Below the pieces are notes generated by a model, which had not been told where the DNA came from, did not search any database, and saw only the letters and a program-made list of their open reading frames with translations. A program made the translations under genes and the position numbers. Shown here in pieces: positions 8,665 through 17,446 of a DNA stretch of 64,000 nt. How positions within the stretch are numbered: the first letter of the stretch is position 1; the number at the start of each line of letters is the position of its first letter. Source of the stretch: an uncultured Candidatus Melainabacteria bacterium (GTDB taxonomy: Bacteria > Cyanobacteriota > Vampirovibrionia > Gastranaerophilales > Gastranaerophilaceae); assembly GCA_934757275.1 (NCBI GenBank), contig CAKVLN010000006.1:41926-105925 (forward strand), read 5' to 3'.

Positions 8665-9311
8665 TATTCAACTTCTCCTATTTTTAATGCAGGATTTCCT
8701 TGCATATAGCAATTATTCTTACACCCCTTATATACTGCGCTCAAAGGAGCTATATCATTATTATTTCCAACCTTAGAATTTGGTAATAATATAACATTTG
8801 CACCTGTTTTATTATTATTGCCTATTTTTACATTTCCTAAGATTTGAGAACGAGGTCCAAAGAAATTGAAGTCACCAATTTCGCAATCATGACCTACGAT
8901 TATATCACAATTGAAAACATTACCAATCCCTACATTTATATTTACAGAAGATAAAAAAGGGTAGACAAAAATATTTGCTTCGCCATATTCAAAGCTTTGA
9001 GATAAATAAACTCCTCTGCAAATTAAAGTATAAAATTTTGCATTCATCAATTTCAAATCTTCATAGATTTTTCTTCTAAGTTTTGGATATCCTGCACCAA
9101 TAATACAGTATTCGTCATCTTTAAATTTGTGTTCTGAAACTTCGCCAAGATATAAATGTTGATAAGTCTTATAATCAACAGCATGTCCATAGCCACCATG
9201 ACCTAAAAAGCCCCCAAATATAACCTCTTTGCCATATTCTTCAAGTTTAATAAGACTGTCATAACATTCTCTGGCAAATCCATTACCACCTACAATAAAG
9301 ATTTTTTTCAT
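8664..9311 (-). CDS. NeuD/PglD-like left-handed beta-helix acyltransferase
   Basis: 215 residues. An N-terminal Rossmann-like part (KKIFIVGGNGFARECYDSL) is followed by hexapeptide repeats (VNINVGIGNVFNCDIIVGHD, CEIGDFNFFGP, VKIGNNNKTGANVILLPNSKVG). The His in VGHDCEIGD corresponds to the general base of PglD-type enzymes, which acylate the 4-amino group of a nucleotide sugar. With the DegT aminotransferase at the head of the run this gives an amination/acylation pair as in PglE/PglD or VioA/VioB. It overlaps both neighbours by one base. Confidence 0.85.
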   Translation of the reverse strand: MKKIFIVGGNGFARECYDSLIKLEEYGKEVIFGGFLGHGGYGHAVDYKTYQHLYLGEVSEHKFKDDEYCIIGAGYPKLRRKIYEDLKLMNAKFYTLICRGVYLSQSFEYGEANIFVYPFLSSVNINVGIGNVFNCDIIVGHDCEIGDFNFFGPRSQILGNVKIGNNNKTGANVILLPNSKVGNNNDIAPLSAVYKGCKNNCYMQGNPALKIGEVE

Positions 9312-10069
9312 TAAAGAACTCCTCCACTGTCAATAACGTAGTTTTGTCCTGATATGAATTTTGCCTTATCTGATAACAAATATACAATCATATTAGCAAC
9401 ATCATTTGGGTTCCCCCAACCAAAGGGATAAAGACCTGATTCAATATCGGCTTTGTTGGCATCTAAATCTTCAAGCGGTATCGTCATTGGTGTTTTTATC
9501 ATTGATGGCAATACCGCATTTATACGTACGCCATTTTGTTGAGTCAATTCCCTTGATAAAGCTTTTACTGATGCTGATAATGCTGCTTTTGAAGCACCAT
9601 AAACCGATTGCCCTTTTGTGTTAAGTATTGCATCAATTGACGAAATTGTAACAATAGATGTGCCTAAACCAACATTATTTCTTTTGTCGCCAATGCTCTT
9701 TATCATCATTATTGGTGCAAAATAATTTATATCAAAAATATTTGTAAGATATTCATAAGTAACTGTACGAAGTGGATTTACTGCTGATACCCCAGCACAA
9801 TATGCCATACCTGAGAATTTACCGTATTTTTCTTTTAAAGATTTTACATACTTTGGCAAACCTTCTATATCTTCGGTTAAATCCTTTTGTTCTAAAAACA
9901 TATTCTCAGGATATTTACATTTAGTCTTCATTGCCTCTAAACGTTCTTGATTTCTACCAATGCCAACAACCGTTGCGCCAAGTTCGTTTAACAAAATTGC
10001 AGTAGCTTCTCCAATACCTGATGAAGCACCTGTAACGATATAAATTTGCTCTTTATTAAAGTTAATCAT
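9311..10069 (-). CDS. Short-chain dehydrogenase/reductase (first of two)
   Basis: 252-residue SDR with TGASSGIGEATAIL, CAGVSAVNP, and the catalytic TISSIDAILNTKGQSVYGASKAALS region carrying Ser, Tyr and Lys. The C-terminus is SGQNYVIDSGG. The gene lies between the first acyl carrier protein and the acyltransferase with 1 to 2 base spacing. Reduction of a 3-oxoacyl chain on the carrier protein is the likely role; a sugar 4-keto reductase is an alternative. Confidence 0.85.
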   Translation of the reverse strand: MINFNKEQIYIVTGASSGIGEATAILLNELGATVVGIGRNQERLEAMKTKCKYPENMFLEQKDLTEDIEGLPKYVKSLKEKYGKFSGMAYCAGVSAVNPLRTVTYEYLTNIFDINYFAPIMMIKSIGDKRNNVGLGTSIVTISSIDAILNTKGQSVYGASKAALSASVKALSRELTQQNGVRINAVLPSMIKTPMTIPLEDLDANKADIESGLYPFGWGNPNDVANMIVYLLSDKAKFISGQNYVIDSGGVL

Positions 10070-10071
10070 TA

Positions 10072-10290
10072 TTATAATCCTGCTTTTCTAGCGATATCTC
10101 CAATAGTTGTCATGTTTTTGTAGTCAGCCATATTGGTTTTAACTCCAAAGTTCTTGTCTAAAAATGCCATAGTTGACATAATTGACAATGAATCCCATTC
10201 TTCTAAATCTTCTAAAACAGTGTCCATTGTGATTTCGTCTTCTGTTTGTAATACTTCTACCATTTCTTCTAAAAATTGTTCTTTATTCAT
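10072..10290 (-). CDS. Acyl carrier protein (first of two in the island)
   Basis: 72-residue carrier protein, acidic N-terminus, phosphopantetheine Ser in LEEWDSLSIMSTM (DSL). Its ATG overlaps the stop of the KASIII gene by one base, so it is almost certainly made with that synthase. The two carrier proteins of the island are quite different in sequence, which suggests two separate loading or extension steps and not a simple duplication. Confidence 0.88.
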   Translation of the reverse strand: MNKEQFLEEMVEVLQTEDEITMDTVLEDLEEWDSLSIMSTMAFLDKNFGVKTNMADYKNMTTIGDIARKAGL

Positions 10291-11450
10291 TATTCTTCTC
10301 CTTTTATTTTATTTCTCCAGTAGTTAATATATTCATCTCTTGATAAAACGTAAGACGGTTTATTAAAAGTTTTTATCTCATTAATTTTAGTTTCTGATAA
10401 ATCCAGAATTGAAGCTATTGAAACTAATCCGTTTCCAAATGCGCAACAACAAGTTTTAGCCATATCTGTTTCTTTCGGTAACATTGCTAATGTAGTTGGA
10501 ATTGAACACATAGTATTATTTCCATAAGTTTCAAACGCCGAATACGGAACTTTTTCAATAGGAAATCCTGAAGCGCTACCAACGGTTTGGACAATTTGCT
10601 TGTTTGCTTGGTGTAAGCATAAATAAGGAACATCATCTGGTGTTAAATTATTATATTCTAATATTTGTTTAATAGTTTTAGGAGCGTAATTCATTGTAAA
10701 ATCGAAAACTGCGACTCCGTCCATATATCCACCCATCAAAGGAACTTCCATACCTGTTGGCATAACAATTTTTTCTTTGCGAAGTTTATTTATTAATTCA
10801 TAATCTTCGTCAGAAGGGGTATATCTAAATCGAGTTCCTGAAAATGGACCGATAATAGCTTCAAAACCATTACTAACTGTTTCAACGCAGTATGATGATT
10901 TTACTTCTTTCTCTGTATATTCTAATAATGTTGCACTTCCTCCATCGCCAAATATTGGTGCTGCGTTTCTGTTAGAAGGATCTACACCAACTGACGGTGT
11001 ATCACCATTTAACAATAAAACTTTTTTAAATGCACCCGATTGAATCATTTGCGAAACCATAAATAATCCAAATACCCAACCAACACAACCTTGATTTATA
11101 TCTGTTGCAATACAATCTTTTGACAAACCTAATTTATCGTGTATAAAATATGCCGTTGACGGACTCATTACATCTGGTTGTTGAACAACAAAAACAAGTG
11201 CATCTATAGAATTTTTATCAATATTATTGTCTTTAATTAAGTTCAAGGCTGCATCATAAGCCAAATCTGCTGCGGTTGTCGTATCATCAGCAACTCTTCT
11301 TTTATAAAAACCAACCATTTTACGCATTCTATCAATCTTTTTTACTGAATTATTATAATATTCGGCTTCGTCATAAATGTTAATTTCTTTTTCAGGAACT
11401 ACCACACACATATTGGATATTTTTACATTTTTAAATTTAAATAATTTCAT
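10290..11450 (-). CDS. KASIII / FabH-like 3-oxoacyl-ACP synthase (first copy)
   Basis: 386-residue condensing enzyme with an intact Cys-His-Asn set: Cys in DINQGCVGWVFGL, His in LCLHQANKQIVQ and Asn in TYGNNTMCSIP. It is slightly longer than housekeeping FabH, with an insertion around the YTPSDEDYELINKL segment, as in KASIII relatives of secondary pathways. It precedes its own carrier protein. 124 bases separate it from the DegT gene upstream, the largest gap in the island, so an internal promoter is possible. Confidence 0.88.
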   Translation of the reverse strand: MKLFKFKNVKISNMCVVVPEKEINIYDEAEYYNNSVKKIDRMRKMVGFYKRRVADDTTTAADLAYDAALNLIKDNNIDKNSIDALVFVVQQPDVMSPSTAYFIHDKLGLSKDCIATDINQGCVGWVFGLFMVSQMIQSGAFKKVLLLNGDTPSVGVDPSNRNAAPIFGDGGSATLLEYTEKEVKSSYCVETVSNGFEAIIGPFSGTRFRYTPSDEDYELINKLRKEKIVMPTGMEVPLMGGYMDGVAVFDFTMNYAPKTIKQILEYNNLTPDDVPYLCLHQANKQIVQTVGSASGFPIEKVPYSAFETYGNNTMCSIPTTLAMLPKETDMAKTCCCAFGNGLVSIASILDLSETKINEIKTFNKPSYVLSRDEYINYWRNKIKGEE

Positions 11451-11574
11451 TTTAAATTCCCATATTTTCTTTCGTATCTTTTTACTAAATCATCTTAAAA
11501 TCTTTTTAAACTTGATGATTGGTAAATTTATAAATTTTGCTATAAATTTGTTTATTATATTTTCATATTACTCA

Positions 11575-12696
11575 TTATTCTGCAATTGCAACTTCTATAC
11601 TTTCACAAATTTTTTCTGCAATTTCTTTTGTTAAGTCACCATAAAATGGTAAACACAGTACCCGCATTTTTAAGTCGTCGGTTACTCTTAGTCTTGCTGT
11701 TTTTACCGTTATATCATTCTTATAACACTCATAATCATGGCACGCCGGATAAAAATATTTTCTTGTTAATATATCCATTGTTTTAAATTTTTCGTACAAT
11801 TCATCTCTTGTTAATGGATATTCATCCTCTATTACTATCGGATAATATTGGTACGAATTTGTAGTATTTTGGGGCATATGTGGAATTCTTATTCCCTTTA
11901 CCTTAGACAATTTCTCATCATAAATAGCTTTTATTTGTTTGCGCTTTTCTTGTTCTTTTTTATATATTTTTAAATTTTCCAAGCCCATCGCTGCACAAAA
12001 TTCATTCATTTTACCATTTATGCCCACTGTCTCAACCAATTCTTCTGATTGAATACCGAAGTTTCTTAAGTTACATATCTTTTTAACCAACTCAGGATTT
12101 TTATAAGTTAAGCATCCGCCTTCAATTGTATTGAATAACTTTGTTGCGTGGAATGAAAACATTGTTATATCACCAAAATTACCTATCCCAACTCCATCGA
12201 TTTCTGTTGAAAAAGCGTGAGCTGCATCATAAATAACTTTCAAATTGTGCTTCTTTGCAAGTTCATCAATTTTCTTTACATTACATGGAAAACCATAAAC
12301 ATGTACACCTAATATTGCAGATGTATTTGGTGTAATAAGATTTTCAATTTTGTTTGCATCTATTGTCATTGTATCGGGTTCAATATCACAAAAAATAGGT
12401 TTACAACCGTTCCAAGAAATGCAATGTGGAGTTGCTGCAAAGGTAAAAGGTGTTGTTATTATTTCACTACCTGTTGGCAAGTCAAGAGCTTTAATTGCAG
12501 TTAAAAGAGCAATGGTTCCGTTATTAAACAATTGAGCATGTGGTACCTTCAATTCGACAGTCAAGGCTTCCTCAAGGGCTTTGTGTTTGCTGCCCATATT
12601 AGTAAGCCATTTTGAATCATATATTTCTTTCACTTGATCTGTAAAATCTTCAATGCTTGGTAGCAAAGGAGAAGTTACAAAAATTTTATCATTCAC
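11575..12696 (-). CDS. DegT/DnrJ/EryC1/StrS nucleotide-sugar aminotransferase
   Basis: 373-residue PLP enzyme of the sugar aminotransferase family. The PLP-binding Asp is in VIYDAAHAFST and the Schiff-base Lys in FSFHATKLFNTIEGG. The opening PSIEDFTDQVKEIYDSKWLT is like VioA-type enzymes that aminate the 4-keto group of a dTDP-6-deoxyhexose, so a 4-amino-4,6-dideoxyhexose is the likeliest product, though the exact sugar cannot be fixed from sequence. GAGGTG lies 8 bases ahead of the ATG. It heads the whole minus-strand run. Confidence 0.88.
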   Translation of the reverse strand: MNDKIFVTSPLLPSIEDFTDQVKEIYDSKWLTNMGSKHKALEEALTVELKVPHAQLFNNGTIALLTAIKALDLPTGSEIITTPFTFAATPHCISWNGCKPIFCDIEPDTMTIDANKIENLITPNTSAILGVHVYGFPCNVKKIDELAKKHNLKVIYDAAHAFSTEIDGVGIGNFGDITMFSFHATKLFNTIEGGCLTYKNPELVKKICNLRNFGIQSEELVETVGINGKMNEFCAAMGLENLKIYKKEQEKRKQIKAIYDEKLSKVKGIRIPHMPQNTTNSYQYYPIVIEDEYPLTRDELYEKFKTMDILTRKYFYPACHDYECYKNDITVKTARLRVTDDLKMRVLCLPFYGDLTKEIAEKICESIEVAIAE

Positions 12697-13044
12697 TAAA
12701 CACCTCGTGATTTGTTTTTTGACGGAATTAAGTTCCTGTTTACAAGTTATAATACTCTTCTAACTTCCTTGCGTGTCTAGTGCCATGTTAACACAAAGAA
12801 AATAAATATCAAACAATACAATAGTATAATTTTTTTAAGTATGTAGCTGGCAAAGTTCTTATACTAGTGGAGTTTCGCGTTTTTTGCGTTTAATAGGGTT
12901 GTTATTTTAAAATTCTTGTATATTATTATGAGTAGATGGTTTTAAAATAAAGTAATATTTAATATAAAGTCAAAGCTTTTGAAGAAGAGTTTTTGAAGTT
13001 TCAAAAGTTTTTGCCAATATAGAAGGAAGGAACTAATTTGTGTT
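12697..13044. other. Divergent intergenic region between sugar island and HNH nuclease
   Basis: 348 bases without a credible gene. It must hold the promoter for the minus-strand island. Toward the HNH gene a sigma70-like pair TTGTTA-N16-TATTAT (about 12909-12936) is visible, which would leave a leader of roughly 100 bases. The stretch near 12976-13010 has short imperfect repeats of TTTTGAAG/AAGTTT. No RNA fold could be calculated. Confidence 0.4.
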
Positions 13045-14181
13045 ATGGATTTAGAACGATTATTGTGTGCAGTTGGAAAACAATCTTTTGTTAAATATTA
13101 TAATTATTTTAAAGATGAAAATTATACATCGTCCGATATTTTAAAAATAATCACAGAAGATTATACTGAAAAATCAAAGCGTTCTCGCTTAGGACATGCA
13201 AGAATGATATTTAACAATAAGTTAAATATTGAAGCATTGAAGATTATTATCAACTCAAAAGTTTCAGAAGAAACGATAATAAAAGCAAAAGAAATACTAA
13301 ATAAAGAAACTTCAAATGTTTTAAATTTATCAAATGAACAGAAATGGTTAGCTATAGAAATGTTGCAATTTGCTATCAAAGGAATTGTGCGAATTGAATA
13401 TGGAGAATTGTCTAAAATTATTGAGCAAAAATACGGAGTTTATCTTAATCCTCACACGATTATCCCTAATATAATTGGTTCTATTTCTGAATTATGTTAC
13501 GATTTGGAACTTCCACTTTTATCTGCGGTTGTTGTAAATAAAGAGACTCAAAAGCCCGGCTCAGGATTCTATGATGTGTACGATAAAAAACATCATACAC
13601 AAATCAAAGGCAATAGTTTTCAAGAAGAAAAAATTTTAAAACAAACTAAACGTGAAATTTTAGAATGTAAAAATTGGGGAAAACTTGCTGAATATTTAAA
13701 TATAAAATTAGACAACAAGAAAGAACAAATACTCACCCCCAAAAAAGAAATTGATAACGAAGAAATTATAAAAATAATTGATCCAGATAATATTAATGAA
13801 GTAGAACGTTCTATTATCTCAAAATTTAGAGTTGGTCAATCGGACTTAAGAGATATTTTATTAAATAATAAAATATGTTGCGAAATTTGTGGCATTAGAA
13901 ATAAGGAACTATTAATTACAAGTCATATCAAACCTTGGGCGAAATCTAATAAATTTGAAAAACTTGATAGCGAAAATGTTCTTTTATTATGTTCTATTCA
14001 TGATGCTCTATTTGACAAAGGGTTAATATCTTTTAGTGATGATGGCTCTATTATCATTTCAACATTGTTGGATAATAACGACAGAACTTTATTGCATTTA
14101 ACAGGAGAAGAGAAAATATTAGTTGATTCAAAAAACAAGAAAGAATATCTAAAATTTCATCGAGAAAATATCTTAAAGTAA
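13045..14181 (+). CDS. Orphan HNH endonuclease
   Basis: 378 residues. The C-terminal quarter is an HNH nuclease of the restriction-like HNH_2 type: paired Cys in CCEICG, SHIKPWAKS with the first His, then SENVLLLCSIHDALFDKGLISF. The centre (YGVYLNPHTIIPNIIGSISE, LPLLSAVVVNKETQKPGSGF) is a conserved partner region seen with such nucleases. The N-terminal 110 residues are helical and lysine-rich. No methyltransferase or specificity subunit is adjacent, so a modification-dependent or stand-alone defence nuclease is possible but unproven. GAAGGAAGGAA lies well upstream of the ATG. Confidence 0.8.
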   Translation: MDLERLLCAVGKQSFVKYYNYFKDENYTSSDILKIITEDYTEKSKRSRLGHARMIFNNKLNIEALKIIINSKVSEETIIKAKEILNKETSNVLNLSNEQKWLAIEMLQFAIKGIVRIEYGELSKIIEQKYGVYLNPHTIIPNIIGSISELCYDLELPLLSAVVVNKETQKPGSGFYDVYDKKHHTQIKGNSFQEEKILKQTKREILECKNWGKLAEYLNIKLDNKKEQILTPKKEIDNEEIIKIIDPDNINEVERSIISKFRVGQSDLRDILLNNKICCEICGIRNKELLITSHIKPWAKSNKFEKLDSENVLLLCSIHDALFDKGLISFSDDGSIIISTLLDNNDRTLLHLTGEEKILVDSKNKKEYLKFHRENILK

Positions 14182-14262
14182 CAGCATAAAGTAATATTAT
14201 AAAGGTTGATAGTTTTTATCTTTCAATTTGATAGCTAATTATAATAAAATTAAAAACTTATT

Positions 14263-14373
14263 TGTCGGACATATAAGTTTAGAACAACGAGAAATGTCCG
14301 ACAGTTAGTTTGAGAAATTTTCCTATAAAAAACGACAAAAATTAAAATTTCTCGTTTTATGTGTCAGACATTC
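14263..14373. repeat. Nested inverted repeats downstream of the HNH gene
   Basis: A perfect 10-base inverted pair TGTCGGACAT / ATGTCCGACA (14263-14272 and 14294-14303) is followed by a second perfect pair GAGAAATTTT / AAAATTTCTC, and by a degenerate third copy TGTCAGACAT near 14363. The GAGAA and TGTC(G/C/A)GACA words recur in both orientations. It could be a terminator, a protein-binding site or a remnant of a mobile element end. Confidence 0.6.
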
Positions 14374-14448
14374 TCAATTTATGTGTCTAGTTATAATGAC
14401 TAAAAATGTTTAATGGCTGAAAGGTTTGTGATTATTGACAAAAAAATA

Positions 14449-14521
14449 TGCCGCAACTCGGAATTGAACCAAGGACACAGGGATTTTCAGTCCCTTGCTC
14501 TACCAACTGAGCTATTGCGGC
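14449..14521 (-). tRNA. tRNA-Phe (GAA)
   Basis: 73-base cloverleaf. The acceptor arms GCCGCAA / TTGCGGC pair perfectly with discriminator A, the D-arm is GCTC-AGTTGGTAGA-GC, the anticodon stem AGGGA/TCCCT closes the loop CTGAAAA giving anticodon GAA, and the T-loop is TTCAATT. The CCA end is not encoded (the next bases are T-A-T). Confidence 0.97.
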
Positions 14522-14623
14522 ATATTTATTTAGTTTTAGTTGACTTCTGTTAAGCCATAAGTCTATTGTACTTGCTAAAGATTTTTAATCAAGCCCTTTA
14601 ACAAAATATTTTTTATAAAAATC

Positions 14624-14661
14624 AAAAATGTAGTTTCTCTCCCCACAGAAACTACATTTTT
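14624..14661 (-). terminator. Rho-independent terminator of the downstream minus-strand gene
   Basis: Perfect 14-base stem (AAAAATGTAGTTTC with GAAACTACATTTTT) around a 10-base loop, located 21 bases past the stop of the 148-residue protein gene. The A-run on the plus strand gives a U-tail when read from the minus strand. Confidence 0.8.
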
Positions 14662-14682
14662 AATCTCTTAATTTTCTTAAAT

Positions 14683-15129
14683 CTATTTTTCTTCCTTCAT
14701 AAACTGATTCAAAAACGCTAAAATCTTTTTAATTTTTGATTTCGGTTCAATTCCATCTGAAATAACTGCACCCTCACTTGCCAAAGATACTCTTAGATCC
14801 AATGTTTTTGGATACTTCTTTTCTAGACTATCTTTAAACTTTGTTGCTTGATTATATAACTCAGGAACATTATTTATTTCATTTTCTATATGTTGCAAAA
14901 GATTATTTGCTCTGTTTTTTTGATTTGTTGAAAAATTTCCCATATTTGCTTGCATTTTATTATATTCAGTAAAATATGCAATTAATGCAGGAGCCTCTAT
15001 ATGATTATCATTTGCTGTTTTTAAAAAATTATTAATATATGTTTTTTTTGCCGGAGCATCTAGAAGTGTAGTATTTATCATTTGTTTTGCATAGACATTC
15101 AATCTGTCCACAGGGTTAATTTTTGCCAT
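14683..15129 (-). CDS. Hypothetical helical protein, INPV N-terminus
   Basis: 148 residues, predicted mostly helical and soluble, no signal peptide or recognised domain. It starts MAKINPVDRLNVYAKQ, which resembles the start of the 66-residue protein at 55999-56199 (MTIINPIQYVKSVYRAS). AAAGGAA lies ahead of the ATG. A very clear promoter-like element of the class described under findings stands 25 bases further up, and a strong terminator follows, so it forms a single-gene unit. Function unknown; probably lineage-restricted. Confidence 0.8.
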   Translation of the reverse strand: MAKINPVDRLNVYAKQMINTTLLDAPAKKTYINNFLKTANDNHIEAPALIAYFTEYNKMQANMGNFSTNQKNRANNLLQHIENEINNVPELYNQATKFKDSLEKKYPKTLDLRVSLASEGAVISDGIEPKSKIKKILAFLNQFMKEEK

Positions 15130-15153
15130 ATTATATTCCTTTCATCTAAGAAG

Positions 15154-15182
15154 TATAAAACCTCTAAAAATAAAATTTGCTA
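15154..15182 (-). promoter_or_regulatory. TAGCAA-N17-TTTATA promoter-like element
   Basis: Reads TAGCAA, a 17-base spacer ending AGAGGT, then TTTATA on the minus strand. The spacing is that of a sigma70-type promoter. The same layout, ungapped, precedes the genes starting at 49213, 56199, 59709 and 63077. Confidence 0.6.
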
Positions 15183-15187
15183 CTCTA

Positions 15188-16333
15188 TTATAAATCAAAT
15201 GGGGATTCTTCTTTATAATAATTTTTCTTGCCACGTTTCATTTTGTCGTTATGCTTTTTAACGTCCTTTGATACATTTTTGTAAGCATTATCCAAAGATA
15301 TTTTTGCAATAGGCTTATTTGTTGCTCTATCATTAACAATAAGCCAATAAGATTGTTTTACATTATGTACTGAAAATGAAATTCTTCCAGCATATCTATC
15401 CCCCGGTTTCAACTGCGAGAACAAAAGTTTTGTATCACCAAAGATAGATGGATTAAAGACTGTATTATAATCGTTTACCAAAGCTAAGTCCATGCCAGAA
15501 AAAGATTTTTTGGACATATTAGAAATCGAAAGTGATAACGTAATTGTATTAACTTCGCCAAATGGATCTTTTTCATAAAGAATATTTGCAATCCTTATCT
15601 CAAGCCCAGGGTAATTAACCTCTTGCTTTTGCAATGCCTCTTCTTTATAAACTGGAAGTTCTACATTTGACAAAATTCTAACCTTAATCTCGTCACCAGG
15701 AGCAATTAAAACATTTTTCCCCTTTCTATACAAAGACATACCCAAGCCGATTGTACCGCCTAGCGCAGCACCTCCAGCCACTGTATAACCTTGAGAAGCA
15801 ATTGCAGCCTCTAGTCCCAATGCCTGCAAAGCGAACAAACCACCAGCAACTCCCCCAACTGCCGTATATCCAACATCAGTAGCCACAATTTTAGTCGCAG
15901 CCTTCAGAGGGTGAAGCTTTGTTGACATCTTTCCTTCAATCGGAATTTCACGACCATCTGGTGTAACAAGATAATCAAAGCTCAAGCTCAAATGACCATC
16001 ACGACCAAGTCTTTTTGCTTCGCTAGTTTGCGTAATTGAACCGTGCGCAACTGTACCTTTTGGAATAATTACACCTTTATCGCCCACAACATCAGAAGTT
16101 ACTGTTGCAAAAAATTCATCACCTTCCAAAGAATAAGTTCCATCTAACACCTGAGAAACTGTCATTTCAATAACATCTTTTCGCTCTAAGTATTCGGTCT
16201 TACCAGTGAAAAGTTTTTCATCAGGTGCTGTGTACTGGTCATCAAATTCAGCATGACCTTGATATGGCATATCCGCAAACGCAACATTTGCCATCATTAT
16301 TGATAATAATATTCCTGCTAACCTCTTCCTCAT
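15188..16333 (-). CDS. Secreted hypothetical protein
   Basis: 381 residues with a clear signal peptide (MRKRLAGILLSIMMANVAFA). The mature part holds a beta-rich region with IPKGTVAHGSITQT, LSLSFDYLVTPDGREIPIEG, faintly like the beta-strand cores of VirB10/TrbI proteins that use 'IPxGT' turns, then a glycine-rich hydrophobic stretch (GYTAVGGVAGGLFALQALGLE...GAALGGTIGLGMSLY) that could insert in a membrane or form a glycine-zipper hairpin, and a basic C-terminus. I do not recognise the family with confidence. Divergent from the next gene with about 100 bases between. Confidence 0.75.
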   Translation of the reverse strand: MRKRLAGILLSIMMANVAFADMPYQGHAEFDDQYTAPDEKLFTGKTEYLERKDVIEMTVSQVLDGTYSLEGDEFFATVTSDVVGDKGVIIPKGTVAHGSITQTSEAKRLGRDGHLSLSFDYLVTPDGREIPIEGKMSTKLHPLKAATKIVATDVGYTAVGGVAGGLFALQALGLEAAIASQGYTVAGGAALGGTIGLGMSLYRKGKNVLIAPGDEIKVRILSNVELPVYKEEALQKQEVNYPGLEIRIANILYEKDPFGEVNTITLSLSISNMSKKSFSGMDLALVNDYNTVFNPSIFGDTKLLFSQLKPGDRYAGRISFSVHNVKQSYWLIVNDRATNKPIAKISLDNAYKNVSKDVKKHNDKMKRGKKNYYKEESPFDL

Positions 16334-16435
16334 AGTCTAATTATACTATCTTTTTCTGTAAAAACAAAGTGATTTTATTTCTAAGTTTAATATTGTATAC
16401 TATTTAATATTAGTTGTAAATTTAGGAAGAATTAT

Positions 16436-17410
16436 ATGCAACAAAAATCATACACACAAATTCGTCAAGAATTTCAAGAGAAATTCTTCAAAGAAATTCA
16501 GCCAATGGTTAGTTCATTTGAGCAAGAACGCATAAGCAATTTGTACCTCGCAATATTTTTGACAATCCTCTTTAGTGTTCTTTTTATAGCAATCTTCTTA
16601 TATTCTGGTACAATAATTAAAATAGAATTTATTAGAAACTGTTTTGGTATAGTGGGATTATTTTTTGGTTATCTTGCCGTTATGACAATTCCATATATCA
16701 AGAAAACTTTTGAAAACTCTATAAAAGAGAATATCATGCCAATTATGTGTTCTTGTTTTGGCAATCTAATTTGGACAAAGAAATACTATTATGGCAACGA
16801 AAATTTATTTTATAGCTCTAATCTTATGCGAAGTGCTTTAGCACATTATGATGATATCTTTACAGGCTCTTATAATGACGTTAAGTATGAAATAATTGAA
16901 ACAAGTTTTGTCACAGGCAAACAAACCATTGAAGCTCCGTTTTGGAAAGGCGTAATTATAAAATTAGAAATGAACAAAAATTTTAGTGGAAATACCGTGC
17001 TTGAATCTCATAAAAAGATACAACGTGGCGGTTTTATGTCACTGATTTCCTACAACTATGACAAATTTAACAATGGTTGCAACAAATATACCCCACTTGA
17101 AGATGTCAACTTTAACAAGCAATATGATGTTTACACAGATGATGAAGTCGAGGCTAGGTATTTGTTAACAACATCTTTCATGGAAAAACTAAAAAACATG
17201 AAAACAGCTTTTAAAGCAGTAAACGTAAGGTGCGCTTTTTATAACCAATATTTGCTAATCGGATTAGAAGCAAAAAAAGATTTATTTTCGATTTGCTCAT
17301 TATTTAAAAGAATTGATGACGCAAAACAATTTTTCACGATGTTTGAAGAAATTATTTCTATCATAAAACTTATCGACCATTTGAAATTAAATCAGAAGAT
17401 TGGTTTGTAA
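16436..17410 (+). CDS. DUF3137-like membrane protein
   Basis: 324 residues. Two adjacent membrane segments lie near residues 33-85 (LYLAIFLTILFSVLFIAIFLY and IVGLFFGYLAVMTIPYI), followed by a cytoplasmic domain with DDIFTGSYNDVKYEIIET, FWKGVIIKLEMNKNFSGNTV, which is the pattern I associate with DUF3137. Function is unknown. AGGAAG precedes the ATG. It appears to be in its own transcription unit with an AT-rich promoter region (GTATACTATTTAATAT) upstream. Confidence 0.7.
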   Translation: MQQKSYTQIRQEFQEKFFKEIQPMVSSFEQERISNLYLAIFLTILFSVLFIAIFLYSGTIIKIEFIRNCFGIVGLFFGYLAVMTIPYIKKTFENSIKENIMPIMCSCFGNLIWTKKYYYGNENLFYSSNLMRSALAHYDDIFTGSYNDVKYEIIETSFVTGKQTIEAPFWKGVIIKLEMNKNFSGNTVLESHKKIQRGGFMSLISYNYDKFNNGCNKYTPLEDVNFNKQYDVYTDDEVEARYLLTTSFMEKLKNMKTAFKAVNVRCAFYNQYLLIGLEAKKDLFSICSLFKRIDDAKQFFTMFEEIISIIKLIDHLKLNQKIGL

Positions 17411-17446
17411 GTTGCTTAATCATTTTATTTTCTGTAAAATTAGATT

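Noticed and set aside
11377..11634. 85-codon plus-strand frame between KASIII and DegT genes
   Set aside because: Phe/Ile/Leu-rich antisense reading of AT-rich DNA over the ends of two solid genes.
21..12696. Canonical type II polyketide or aryl polyene cluster
   Set aside because: No KAS-II/CLF pair or aryl ammonia-lyase; both condensing enzymes are KASIII-type and the aminotransferase is of the nucleotide-sugar family.
13045..14181. Complete restriction-modification system
   Set aside because: Only the HNH nuclease is encoded; no methyltransferase in the neighbouring genes.
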